Source: Brachyhypopomus gauderio
Lineage: Eukaryota > Chordata > Actinopteri > Gymnotiformes > Hypopomidae
Direction of reading: 5' to 3'
Assembly (NCBI RefSeq): GCF_052324685.1
Contig: NC_135219.1
Span: 21,623,258 to 21,687,257 of the forward strand
Length of the DNA stretch: 64,000 bases
The notes under the pieces are model-generated. The model was not told the DNA's origin. It did not search any database and saw only the letters and a list, made by a program, of their open reading frames with translations. Position numbers and translations under genes: made by a program. This document shows positions 28,074 to 55,450 of this stretch, one piece after another (the stretch's first letter is position 1; the number at the start of each line of letters is the position of its first letter).

Positions 28074-29484
28074 CAGAGGTGGGACCAAGTCAGTGTTTTG
28101 CAAGTCTCAAGTAAGTCCAAGTCTTTATACCTCAAGTACCGAGTCAAGTCTCAAGCAAAGACACTCAAGTCAAGTCAAGTCTCGAGTCAAGACAGGCAAT
28201 AATCAAGTCAAGTCCCAAGTCTGAAACTTGGAATTTCAAGTCCTTTCGAGTCTTTTTTTTTTTTTTTTTACCAATGTTGCAGGTATATTTTAAATGTAAA
28301 TAATAGACATGCGTTCTTTTTTAAATCTGTATTCTCCTCAAATCTTGATAAAACATGTGCAACTGAAAACACGAAGTATTAAAAAAAATTAAAATTACAC
28401 CTCTTTATTGCACAGTTCAATTTGTTAAACTTAGCTGCAAAAAAATATTCATACTTTAAACTACAATTTTCCAGAAATAAATATTCTGTGAAAAAGTCAT
28501 AAGTAGAACTCCATGTTCAAATAAAAAGTGCTGATATTTTCACAGTACAATACAAAGAACCATAACAGCATTTTCCCTCTCTTCTCTTATCTGGTTTCTT
28601 GGAGAACATGTGTGAGTGACACAAGACAAACAAATATAAGAACTGAACAATTAACAGGAATCTGCAACTTTAGACATTTCAGTAAACTATTCTGCATTGC
28701 ATTTGCTGGCCAAAAGTCTGTATGTCATTTGTGCACGATGAATGATGTCCCCATAGCTGAAAACTCGCTCCACTTTTGTCAATATATTTTTTTCTCGACG
28801 TAGATGTCTTCAAATACACAATCCATGCTGAGATAGAACTGGATATTATGATGGTGACAGAGAGAGGCTCTCTTCCCCGAGTTCAGATACAGAACCCAGG
28901 GTTGCCAACTCTCACGCATTGAGCGTGAGACACACGCATTTGACCGTCTTCATACGCTCTCACGCCACACATCCGAATATCTCACGCCGGGAAAAAAATC
29001 TAGTTTATTTACCTCTGATCCACATCTATGATTCAACGAGTTACTAGTTCGCTCTGGCACCAACCACTGGCGATCGATTGATCGCGATATAATACTTAAT
29101 TTGTGTCCATTTTACACCCCGCCCGGTAAAAATTTACGTTCGCCAACCCCCCTTTTGATTGGTTGTGCTGCAGCCCATGCACACACACACGTACAGAGTG
29201 TGGAAAAGCAGAGGACTGGTCTGCGTCAGAAGGACGGAAATGAAATTAATGGGGCGCACTTTATAAATATTAATATGCGTTTTAAAATTTAGATTTGGGG
29301 TAAAAAAAATCAAGTCTTTGCAAGTAAACAGGTTCAAGTCCAATTCAAGTCCCAAGTTATTGGTGTAAAAGTCCAAGTCAAGTCTAAGTCTCTGAATATT
29401 TTTTCAAGTCAAGTCAAAAGTCTTAATATTAATGACTCGAGTCTGACTCGAGTCCAAGTCATGTGACTCGAGTCCCCACCTCTG
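28074..29484 (-). mobile_element. hAT element with transposase remnant
   Basis: 1411 bp with inverted ends CAGAGGTGGG and CCCACCTCTG and a perfect 8-bp duplication ATAAACAC (28066-28073, 29485-29492). The terminal regions are full of CAAGTC repeats. The minus strand at 28780-28687 encodes a hAT dimerisation-domain remnant. An interior block (28899-29155) matches the interior of the other hAT family at 2570-3331 and 14854-15814. Confidence 0.92.
28687..28780 (-). pseudogene. hAT transposase C-terminal (dimerisation) remnant
   Basis: A minus-strand frame of about 30 codons containing VERVFSYGDIIHRAQM followed by a Leu-rich helix and a stop. This is the conserved C-terminal signature of hAT transposases. 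The rest of the transposase is gone. Confidence 0.65.
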
Positions 29485-29773
29485 ATAAACACCACATAAT
29501 ATGCACAACAGGGCCGGAGCCGCAAGGGCTCATGGGTAATGACGTCACCCTCTGGCACCCCCCCATTGGCCCGACGCTACACAGACGCACAAAAGAAACT
29601 TAATTGACATGCTTTTACTGAACTGAGAATCGCTGGTTGTGGTAACATGGTGTCATTTTTAAGTTGATACAATCCACAAAATTAGATTAGCATCACTAAA
29701 GCAGGAAACTGAATAAAACTGACTCAAAAAATTACATTACTTGAACTCCTGCTCAAATACACTTTTTACAGTG

Positions 29774-30639
29774 TGTGCGTGGTCATGGCTGCAGTAAGCA
29801 TGAGAGAGAGCACGACCGGGTCATAACAACAGCCAGAGCCTCCTTCTCACAGTAGGGAGTGTGGGCGTGTGCTACATATAAATGATCACCCCTCTACATC
29901 TAACCCATTCACTTTTTTGGTCAGGACTGCTACATAGCACGTTCCCTAAGATCGTCGTGCAATAAAAGCTTTGCAGAGAGCAAAGCTTCTCCTGTTCTGA
30001 AGATCCCCGCAGGGCGAAAACAAACTAGCAAACTAATGCAAAATAAATGAACAAAAACAAAAACGGCGTGCATTTATTCAGTATTACGACAGTAGCTGTA
30101 CCATCACGCAGTCACTTTGCCTTTTCTTTCTTTCTTTCTTTCTTTCTTTTTTTTGCACACAGAGATCATGGATAGAGGGGGTGTAAATGGAAGAGGCCGT
30201 CCACGGCTGTGTGCACTTGTTGTAGCGTGGGTGGCTCAGCTTCCTCCATCCATCCATCATGCTGTTGCGTGCAGGAAGACATCCCTCACAGCTCTGGACG
30301 CAGACTGCTCCTTTTTACTGCGGGGAGTAGAGGAAGCGGCGGGAGCCCGGAGGAGCCCGTCCTTTGTGTTGCGCACAGAGACGGATCCGTTTCAACCGCG
30401 AATGCGCTTCGGGACGGTGCTAAAAAGACTGAGTCTGAGCCTTTTTGGCTGTAGATGATGCAGATTTAAAAGTAGAACTCGGGACGTTGCCGTTCACCCC
30501 ACAGGTCTGATAAACTAGGCCATTTCCATGGCGAGCCACATGATACGAGTCAGGAAAACACATCTGCGCTTCATTGCAATGAAGACTATTGTAAGAGGGC
30601 GTTTATTTAAGCAGAATGTTGCTACTAACACTACTTACA
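29774..30639. other. Spacer with a TTTC microsatellite
   Basis: Includes (TTTC)n at about 30125-30150. Open frames of up to 113 codons (30117-30458) show no family features. No gene supported. Confidence 0.45.
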
Positions 30640-31197
30640 CTACTAAGTGTAGAGGGCAAAATCTTCTTTTTTGTACTGGCCAGGAGGATGACCTCATATA
30701 TGACAGAGAATGGATATATAAACACTACTATCCAGAAACGTGGAATCCCAGGCTTCTCAGGATGCCTGGAACATATTGGAGTTCTCAGCCAGATGATCCG
30801 TGAAGCTAAAGCCAGTAAAGGCAACTTGACTGTTGTCTGGCTGGATTTGGCCAACGCCTATGGATCACTCCCTCATGCCCTCATCCATGTAGCGTTAGTC
30901 CACTATCACATCCCCCAGCACATCAAGGGAATGATCACCAGCTACTTTGGAGGAATCCAGTTACGATTCAAGACAGCCCAATTCACAACGCAGTGGCAAA
31001 GTTTGGAAAAAGGAATCGTGACTGGTTGCACAATCTCCCCCATCCTCTTTGTCATGGGAATGAACCTCCTAATAACAGCTGCGGGAACGGAAGCCAGGGG
31101 TCCAAAGATGGAATCAGGCATCTGTCAACCCCCAATAAGAGGTTACATGGATGACCTTACAGTGACGACCATGACCCATGTGGAGGCGAGGTGGGAA

Positions 31198-33541
31198 CCC
31201 TCCCCACACTAGGCCTTTTTTGCTGTTTAAGCATGGTTTCATAAATGTGTCTCTAAACATACTTAATTATAGCATTTTACCCACAGATCTCATATCAAAA
31301 TGTTCAGAACAATCTCAGCTCTCTTCCTAATGAGGTTACATTGACTTAGAGTATTGCATAAATAAATAATATGGTCCTAAACCTGAAAATATGAGGCATA
31401 TTTTCAAAATTCTTTCATATTTTATATGAAACTACCCATTTACTGAAAGAGATCAATAATATTGTTGCTTGAAATATGTTTGCTCAAGTGTTTGCGTCAC
31501 AAAAATAGTGAAACATGTAATATATATAGTGTAGGGGTTTCACCTACTAATCCTTTAAAGTAGATATAATTTGTTTTACCTTAATTATTAATCAGTCTCA
31601 TTAATTTAGAATCAGTCTCATTCTAATTATACCAGAACCATAACATTTAGTTATCAACTATGGGTAATTAATGGTTTGGTATCTGAAGGATTTAACTACG
31701 AATTCTTTGGAGGTTTTGGCAACAACCACTTTTGAATGACATCAACACAGACAATTTGGTGAAAATAAATGATACATTTATTTAAAACCAACTATTCTAA
31801 AACAAACGGCATCAACAAGGATCAGTATATTTACAGTGAAGACTGGATATTTAGTGTGTGTGTGTGTGTGTGTGTAAAAAGGGGAGGAGTGTAATGTGTG
31901 CACGCGCTTGTGCGTGTGAGGAGGCGGAGTTGTAATCTCAGTTCTCCTATAGAGAACAAAGCAACTAAAATGGCGCCGACTTTAAACAGTAGAGCAGCGC
32001 GACTGTGTTAATGAGCTCAGCTGGTTTATTCCAACGTGGTCAGAACAAAGGGTAATGGAGCTGGCTTAATAACTAAAAATTTACATGGTGTGTCTGAGAA
32101 TGGGGAAGACTACAAGTTGTCCATTAATCAGATAAATAAAAGATGGTGGCATGCACAGCAAAGATAACTTTGTATGTACAAATCTCGATGAAGATTATGA
32201 AATAAAAGTTAAACACATTCAGAATGTATTAACAGAAAACTTGGTTAACTCTGTAGTTCAAGTAACTTTGCCCTTCTATAAACTATGCCCAGCGGTAAGA
32301 GTCTCACGTGTTGAGGGTCTTGGGTGGTTTCCTCGTCCTCCCTGAATTCTCCTGGAATTAGGAGGGAATTTCCACCGCTTGATAAAGCGATGTCGTCCAG
32401 GTGTGCTGGGAAACGTCCTTCTGGATATGAAGTCCAGGAATGAGAGTCTCGTTCACGGTTTAACTACAGGGAATTGATCGCCTTTGTTTCAGTCCGTGTG
32501 GCCGCGTTAGCAAGCTTGATTGAAGTCGTTCGGTGAATCTGTTGTTGCGGTAACGTTGATCGGTTGCTGGTTAGATTACACCGTAACTCGGGCTCGTTAA
32601 TTAAGTAGTACGACTTTCAGCTGTTTGCTGTTAGTCGTTACAAAGTTCGCGTGTTCTCAAAGAAAAACCGGTGAGAGAGAAATGACGGAGCCTCTCTTTA
32701 ATAGGTCTAACCTCGGTGTCAGTCAAACCAGAGAGAGAGATATTACGGAGCCTCTCTTTAATAGGTCTAACCTCGGTGTCAGTCAAACCAGAGAGAGAGG
32801 GAGATATTACGGAGCCTCTCTTTAATAGGTCTAACCTATGTGTCGGTCAAACCAGAGAGAGAGAGATGAATGGCTGTTCAGGGTATTTAAACACCTGGAC
32901 TGTAGACACACCCTTACTTCCGTCAAAGCAAGCTTGTTCCATGTGTTGCCAGTGGTACTGCCACCTGCTGGTTTAGCATGGTACCTACAATAGTAAATAG
33001 AAATGTGTACACCAAACTACGAACTACAAACTACAGAGCAGACATCAGCTTAGCCAAAACCATATCCACTCATCTAGATTATTCTATACTATACTTTCAC
33101 ATCTACAAAGCAAACATCTAGGCAGACGACAAAAAAGAAATCATAAAAAGAAAATTAAAAATAATTTTAAAAAGAATAAATGATGAATTTTCCACAGAAG
33201 CAGCTTCTAGCTAGCTTCCAAAATCGGTCATGTAATGACACTTTAATCTCCCAGTAACAGGAGGAAAGGGTAATCACACCGGGGGCAATAAACCCCCTCC
33301 TGTGCAAGCCATAAAAGGATAAGCCATATACGGGCGTGCTTCAACTCGCTCATGTATTGGCTCCTTGCGTCCTGTCTGCTCAAGCATGAATTAACATAAC
33401 AACTAGTGTTAAAGGGACAGCTTTCAGTTTCCAAAAACTTTTAAACCATGTGTCTGCGATGTTGTATCGGTGAGATATTAATAAAATTAATAGAAATACT
33501 TGGATGGCAGCCATCTTTGACGCACCGGTGCGTCAATAAAC
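31198..33541. other. Insertion of unknown type inside the LINE RT
   Basis: About 2.3 kb separates the two halves of the RT frame. It is AT-rich at the left, then holds a (TG)n (31855-31875), a block with AAAATGGCGCCGAC (31967-31980), a 60-64-bp tandem repeat (32672-32870) and a 20-bp perfect palindrome (33517-33536) at the right edge. No terminal repeats, target duplication or coding sequence were found, so the class is unknown. Confidence 0.5.
32672..32870. repeat. Three-copy tandem repeat, 60-64-bp units
   Basis: Units share ACGGAGCCTCTCTTTAATAG (at 32685, 32745 and 32809) followed by a GTCTAACCT block and a GA-rich run of variable length, which accounts for the unit-size difference. Noncoding. 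Confidence 0.9.
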
Positions 33542-34943
33542 CACATTGCTCTGGACCACATGGCAACGTGGGCCAGGATGAAGTTTAAGCCAAAGAAATC
33601 CAGGAGCATGGTGATCAGGAATGGGAAGGTGACCAGCAGGTTCAAGCTGCATGTGCAAGAGGAAGTGATTCCATCGATAGAGGAGAATCCAATCAAATGC
33701 CTCGGAAAGTGGTTTGATGAATCACTGAAGGACAAGAACAGCATCGCCAGCACAGAAAAGCAGATGGAGGAATGGTTGAGAAGGATAGAGAAACCAGGGC
33801 TCCTGGGGAAGTTTAAAGCATGGCTCTATCAACACGGACTGTTACCAAGACTCATGTGGCTGCTGACTGTGTATGAAGTCCCAATGACGTGTGTGGAAGG
33901 AGTGGAGAGGAAGATCAATAAGTACCTCCGGAAGTGGTTGGGAATCCCTCCAAGCTTCACTTCAGTAAGCCTCTATATAAGATCAGGGCAGCTCCAACTT
34001 CCACTGTCATCTGTGGTTGAGGAATACAAAGTGGCAAAGTGCAGAGTCGTAATGACATACAGAGACTCTCAGGATGAACAAGCCAGACATGCTGGCATCA
34101 CTGCAAGATCAGGATGCAAGTGAGCAGCTGACGCATTTGTTGCACAAGCTGAGAGCGCATTGAAACTTCGTGACGTCATTGGGGTGCCATGCATAGGAAG
34201 ACAGGGCCAACAGTTCCAACAGTGGAGGAAGGCAGGAACTAGTGACAGAAGAGCCATGATTCAGGAGGAGGTATGGAATCTGGAAGAGGAAAGACGAAGG
34301 TCAAGAGCAGTGGAGCTAGCTTCACAACGAGCCTGGACCAAATGTGACCTCCAAGATCACCTGGGCGGACCTGTGGAGACTGGAGCCATTCCTCAGCATT
34401 CCTTCCTGCTGTGGTCGGAAGACACAAAAAAGATCATCCTCATTGAACTTACAGTACCATGGGAGGAGGGGTGTGAACAGGCCTCTGAAAGAAAGAGAGC
34501 CAAATACCAAGACCTTTTGCATGATTGCAGGGGGAAGGGATGGCAGGCATGGCTTTTCCCAGTGGAGGTCGGCTGTAGAGGATTCCCGGCGCAGTCAGTG
34601 TGGAAAATGCTTACAGCCATTGGAATGACAGGGAGGGAGAGAAAGGCAGCAGCTCGCAGAATGGGGGAGGCAACAGAAAGGGTTATGGAGTAGGAGAGAG
34701 GAGTTGGGCTGGAAGCCAGGAGGAGGAGATGGGCAGTGACTTGGCCACCACTGCCGGCCCGCCATCGGGAGGGTGTTGTGGATAAGGGTTGAAACTCCCA
34801 GTGAACGATGGGTACCACCTGATGACATCAAATCCTCTTGGCCAGGGCTACACTCGCGTAAAGCAAGTGAAGGAGAAGCATCGTCAGATGTATTTGCAAT
34901 ATTATTATTATTTTTTACCTCAATAAAAAATAAATAAATAAAA

Positions 34944-35127
34944 CTAGACATGGATTTCCTGAAAGAAATACTATAGGGCTTGAAAAGGTGTGCCCTAGAG
35001 TGTAATGTGTGTAGAGGTTTGCATGTGTTAAGCTGTGTATGGTCATGTATGCTGTGTGTATGAAGGTGTGTAGTGTGTATAGTGTGATGTGCATGAAGGT
35101 GTGTATTGTGTGTATGTCAACACCTAC
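34944..35127. repeat. TG-rich low-complexity sequence
   Basis: Degenerate TG/GTGTAT repeats that resume after the hAT insertion at 35136-35813 and lead into the right minisatellite. Confidence 0.6.
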
Positions 35128-35135
35128 TTAGGTAT

Positions 35136-35813
35136 CAGTGGGGAACCGTCAGGGCCCTCTACGCCCTCTCAGAGGGCCTAAAATATTCTTAAAGCATTAT
35201 ATATATAATTATCCAATTTTATTTTATCTACTTACAGTTTGACATTCGACATCTAAACAATTACAAAAATATAAGCAAATAAAATATTCAACCGTGTCTA
35301 TTCAATCTGTGTTGGAAGGTGAGGGGTTAAGTGGAAGCCTGTGAGCCTGTATCTCCCCCTATCAGGACTGTGATGCCCACTGTTCGTTTACAGAGGGCCT
35401 GGCAGTTATAATTCAGCACAATACCAGTTTCAAATGACAGCAAAATTGACCAATCATATCTTCTCTCTTAGTGGGCGGGCTTAACTGTATGATAATTTCC
35501 ACCCGCTGTGGTGACGCTAGCTGTCGTTAGCACCACCGCTAGCTAGTTTTGATTCATCCCTTTGACGTCCTCGTGCGCGTTGTTTACATATTCCGATTCC
35601 GAGAACCACGGAGCTGTGAACCTTATTTTGTTTGGAAACTTATTTTGCTTAAGACGTTATCTAGTACAGATATTATTGTTTATTGTGTTTTTAAAGCTGT
35701 ACTGTCGTCTCAGTTTTTCTTTATTGCAGTTTATTAAGAAAGGAAAAAAAAAAAATTTCGGGGGGGGGGGGGGGGGTAGCGGGCCCAGGTTTAAAGGTCA
35801 CGGTTCGCTACTG
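35136..35813. mobile_element. hAT MITE at the left edge of the right-hand duplicated segment
   Basis: 678 bp, ends CAGTGGGGAACCGT and ACGGTTCGCTACTG, with a perfect 8-bp duplication TTAGGTAT (35128-35135, 35814-35821). A G-run of about 17 lies near its right end (35761-35776). No coding capacity. Confidence 0.92.
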
Positions 35814-35821
35814 TTAGGTAT

Positions 35822-35873
35822 GCATGTGTCAGTGTGGTGTGGTGTGGTGTGAGTGTGAGAGATGCATGTATTC

Positions 35874-35907
<34 letters not shown>

Positions 35908-36605
35908 TGTTTGTGAGTGTTGTATGTATGTGTGTGTGTCTGTGTGGAGTGGATATGAGAGAGATGTATGTAGGTGTCTGTGTGGTGTGTGTGGAGTGAG
36001 AATGAGATAGATGTGTGTGTTTGTGTGGAGTGTGTGTGAGAGAGATGTATGTGTGTGGAGTGTGTGTCTGTGGTATATATGTGCGTCTGCTTGGTGTATA
36101 TGTGTGTTTGTGTGTGGAGTAGGTATGAGAGATGTATGTGTGTGTCTGTGTGGTGTATATGTGTGTATGTGGAGTGGATATGAGGGAGATGTGTGTGTCT
36201 GTGTGGTGTATATGTGTGTGACTGTGGAGTGGGTATGAGAGAGATGTGTGTGTCTGTGTGGTGTATATGTGTGTATGTGGAGTGGATATGAGGGAGATGT
36301 GTGTGTCTGTGTGGTGTATATGTGTGTGACTGTGGAGTGGGTATTAGAGAGATGTGTGTGTCTGTGTGGTGTATATGTGTGTGACTGTGGAGTGGGTATG
36401 AGAGAGATGTGTGTGTCTGTGTGGTGTATATGTGTGTGACTGTGGAGTGGGTATGAGAGAGATGTGTGTGTCTGTGTGGTATATGTGTGTGTGACTGTGT
36501 GGAGTGGGTATGAGAGAGATGTGTGTATCTGTGTGGTGTATGTGTGTGTAACTGTGTGGAGTGGGTATGAGAGAGATGTATGTTTGTGCACGTGCGTGTG
36601 TGGGG
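35822..36605. repeat. TG-rich minisatellite, right copy
   Basis: The same unit as at 1-250, with more copies and more variation in length, directly upstream of the duplicated promoter region. It marks the left part of the duplicated segment. Confidence 0.9.
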
Positions 36606-37127
36606 GGAGGGTGGAGAGACATTCAAAAATAACTGTCACTCTATCTCGTTTCTCTGAGTGGAGAAGCCTTGTTTAATGTGATTTGCACCCTCTGAACAAA
36701 CGGTTGTAATTCGGGACATATTTAACGTATCGCTTAACCGAAGAGATTGTATGAGAGAAGACCCCTTGCTGATGATTTTGGTGTAATTGTGTGTGGTTTA
36801 ACCCAATACTGTCTGAATTATGACAAGTTAAACACAGAGGCAAATTGTGAAAAAGCCTATTCTGATTTTGAGAAATTAACATGGGAGCTAATGGAGCAGT
36901 TTTCTGTGCCTAGGGCCAAACAAATGCTCATAACTCTAAAAGTAATTGATCAAATGAGTATATATCTGGGCGTGCCAGAAAGGACAAGTTTCTCTACCAT
37001 TTAAAATTTAAATGGAGCTTTTAGGTGAAGGTTTAAGGATTTTACAGCAGTTTATCCAGGAGATTTTTGATCATTTTTTATGACAGCACACAATTTTCAA
37101 GCCCTATAATATTCACATAATTCCACA

Positions 37128-37135
37128 TGACGTCA
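37128..37135. promoter_or_regulatory. Perfect CRE palindrome upstream of kinase copy B
   Basis: TGACGTCA, 87 bp upstream of the ATG at 37222, in the same position as in copy A although the base two positions 5' of the site differs. The flanking CGTCAT motifs are also kept. Confidence 0.45.
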
Positions 37136-37221
37136 TAATACCTGCTCTGTCGTCATAACAACGTCATAACAAATGAGGGTCATTGCATGTACAGTATAAT
37201 TCCATATCAGTCTGTATAAAG

Positions 37222-53468
<16,247 letters not shown>

Positions 53469-53589
53469 TGGACAACCTGCTCCACCTCAATCTGACCATT
53501 TCAATGTCACGGTACGGCGGCCCCCATATGTCAGACAAAATGATTATAATGTTTATAATGTAACATAACCTTTTTATGTTTCTTCTTTG

Positions 53590-53805
53590 CAGTGCGGTGT
53601 GGATATCATGAACCAGAAGGTGCGTGGGTATACGGCCCGCTCAGGAACACGCAGGTGGCCTGTTGCAGTGTTCTACAACATGCTAGACTTGGCAGCGATG
53701 AATGCACATGTTTTGTATACGACATGCACGAGGTCCATGGAGAGCAGAAGAGACTTTTTACATGCGCACTTGGCTGTATTTCAAATGAGATTTCTATTTT
53801 TGTAA
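53590..53805 (+). pseudogene. piggyBac-type transposase C-terminal fragment
   Basis: Encodes GVDIMNQKVRGYTARSGTRR then WPVAVFYNMLDLAAMNAHVL, the conserved segment of piggyBac DDE transposases following the last catalytic Asp. The upstream catalytic part and the element ends are missing; the frame ends at 53805. It begins right after a TTTGCAG that could be an acceptor site. It lies 120 bp after the copy B stop codon, where homology with copy A has already ended. Confidence 0.75.
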
Positions 53806-55111
53806 TAAAAATAATGTTGTTCTGCATCACACATTTGTTTTACCCTGTCATTGCTAAGGCAAGAATATCTTTATTGTTGTTATTACTGGGTGGGGTGTTT
53901 GTGTGTATAAAAAAAAAAAAAAGCGGTTCTATTACCGTCGTTATTTCTGTAAATCGCGCATATACTCAAACTCTAGCACGATGTGCAAGTATGTTACATA
54001 TAAAAAATATAGGTACACAGATTGACTGGTATCTTACAAGTTTGTAGTGGATTCAAAATGCATATTTGTTTACTCTGCAGCACGATTCTGTGAATTTGTT
54101 ATCGCACTACACGTACCGCAAACGCATTGTTTATTCTTTAGTGTAAGCATAAAAAACGTATGAAACACATACAAAATCACATAACACGTATGCTTACTAC
54201 AAATGGATTGTTTATTCTTCTTGAAGCTGTGATATACAGATGAACTGGCCAGGCTGAATTTCCTTGGAAATGGAGCGGTGGTCGGCGCTTGAAACACTCA
54301 AAATGGGGTGGTCATTGTCTGGTTTGCCTTGTGAAAATCGCACAACATGTATGCCTACTACATAGTGCGATGAAGTAAGCATAAAATGCGAATGAAACAT
54401 AAAACTGGCTAGTCTGTGTCTGGTGTGCCTTGAGAAAATCGCACAGCACGTACGCCTAATACAAAAACAACGCGAGGATTTATTTCAGTTAGAATGTTTA
54501 GCGCGATTCAAACCAAAGGATTCATTCCTAATCAGCATATGAATAATTATCTTCGTGCTATAAAGAAAGATAAATTGTAACTTTTGAATTGCTTCTTGAA
54601 GCTGTGATATACAGATGAACTGGCCAGGCTGAATTTCCTTGGAAAGGAGAGCGGGGGTTGGCGCTTCAAACGCGCACCATGTCTTTAGCAAGACAAAGGG
54701 CACTAATCTCTTCACAGCGGGGAAGTGGGCTACTCGGTGGCTGATTTTCCTCGCGACTTTTTTTGTAGCGTTGGCCTTCCCAGTTAAGAAGCCATGGCAA
54801 CAGGTGAGATGGATCATTGCTGATTGCGTCGATGTAGTCTAGGGCTGACTCGGGTGCCCCTTGTGGAGGTAGATGGTGTGGCATCCGAGCCAGCCCTGAC
54901 ATTCTGGCATGTAAACACTTGTAATCTAAAAATTGCAAGTTGATTAGTTGTGCTTTTTTTCTACAGAGCTTTGCTTATTATGTGAGATACTATACAATCA
55001 CTTTATTAGGTACACCTATTCAACTGTTAACACAAATATCTAAACAGACAATCACATCTCCATACATTTACGCATGTAAACATGGTCAGCACGACCTGCT
55101 GAAGTTCAAAC
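53806..55111. other. Spacer with a ~79-bp direct repeat
   Basis: AT-rich, no gene seen. A block starting CTTCTTGAAGCTGTGATATA occurs twice, at 54217-54295 and 54592-54671, in the same orientation with few differences. Short open frames across it (for example 54817-54485 on minus) have no recognisable motif. Confidence 0.55.
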
Positions 55112-55450
55112 TGTGACGCGCGGGCAGGGTGAAGGATGAGACACGGAATCCCTCTTTTTCCAACTGATGTCACTTTTAATAGTCACGTATATATTGCGCA
55201 ATAGTGCACGATAAACATACAGTTTCAAACAACGTGCAGACTTTAGACAATGACGAGCACAGGACACTGCGCGAGCGCACATTAAATACACAAACCACAT
55301 GAGCCCCACGTGATTACAAGACGAGTCACAGGTGAGACAGATTATCACAAGACATAACCACAACCACGAAGATCCACAGACGCAGACGATGACACGTGGA
55401 CTACGTAAACACACGCCCAAAAGGGAGGGGCCGGGGTCCTCAACGTGACA
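55112..55450 (-). mobile_element. Solo LTR-like copy of the 19934/22480 family
   Basis: 339 bp from TGTGACGCGC to AACGTGACA, similar over its length to 19934-20267. The flanking 5-mers (CAAAC and CCTAC) do not match, so the target duplication is lost or the copy is rearranged. Confidence 0.75.

Larger units (their letters stand above)
27283..29773. mobile_element. TIR element with CACTG-type ends (EnSpm/CACTA-like), carrying a nested hAT element
   Basis: The ends are inverted: CACAGTAAAAAGTGAATT at 27283 and the complement of CACTGTAAAAAGTGTATT finishing at 29773. Without the nested element (28074-29484) and one TSD copy it is about 1.07 kb and noncoding. Terminal CACTG-like bases fit non-autonomous CACTA elements. 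The flanking bases do not give a clear target duplication, so the superfamily is tentative. Confidence 0.55.
30640..34693 (+). pseudogene. LINE reverse transcriptase with a C-terminal domain, inactivated
   Basis: The first block encodes RT motifs in order: WLDLANAYGSLPH, GCTISPILF and the catalytic YMDDLTVT near 31145-31170. The second block (frame of ATG 33560) encodes the thumb-like part (FKAWLYQHGLLPR, VYEVPMT) and continues to 34693. It is broken by an in-frame TGA at 34121-34123. The downstream part holds ELTVPWEEGCE and PVEVGCRGF, which I associate with a family of animal RTs whose C-terminus may be a restriction-like nuclease. Sequence style suggests the R2/NeSL side of LINEs rather than L1 or L2. 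That placement is tentative. Confidence 0.65.
30640..34943 (+). mobile_element. 5'-truncated non-LTR retrotransposon, split by a ~2.3-kb insertion
   Basis: The reverse transcriptase is continuous across two blocks (30640-31197 and 33542-34693), and the copy ends in an AATAAAAAATAAATAAATAAAA-like tail at about 34921-34943 (quoted in part). The tail abuts TG-rich sequence. The 5' third of the element is absent. Confidence 0.7.

Noticed and set aside
35791..36639. Long Thr/His/Ser-rich frames (up to 282 codons) on the minus strand.
   Set aside because: They are translations of the TG minisatellite, and two frames are open over the same stretch.
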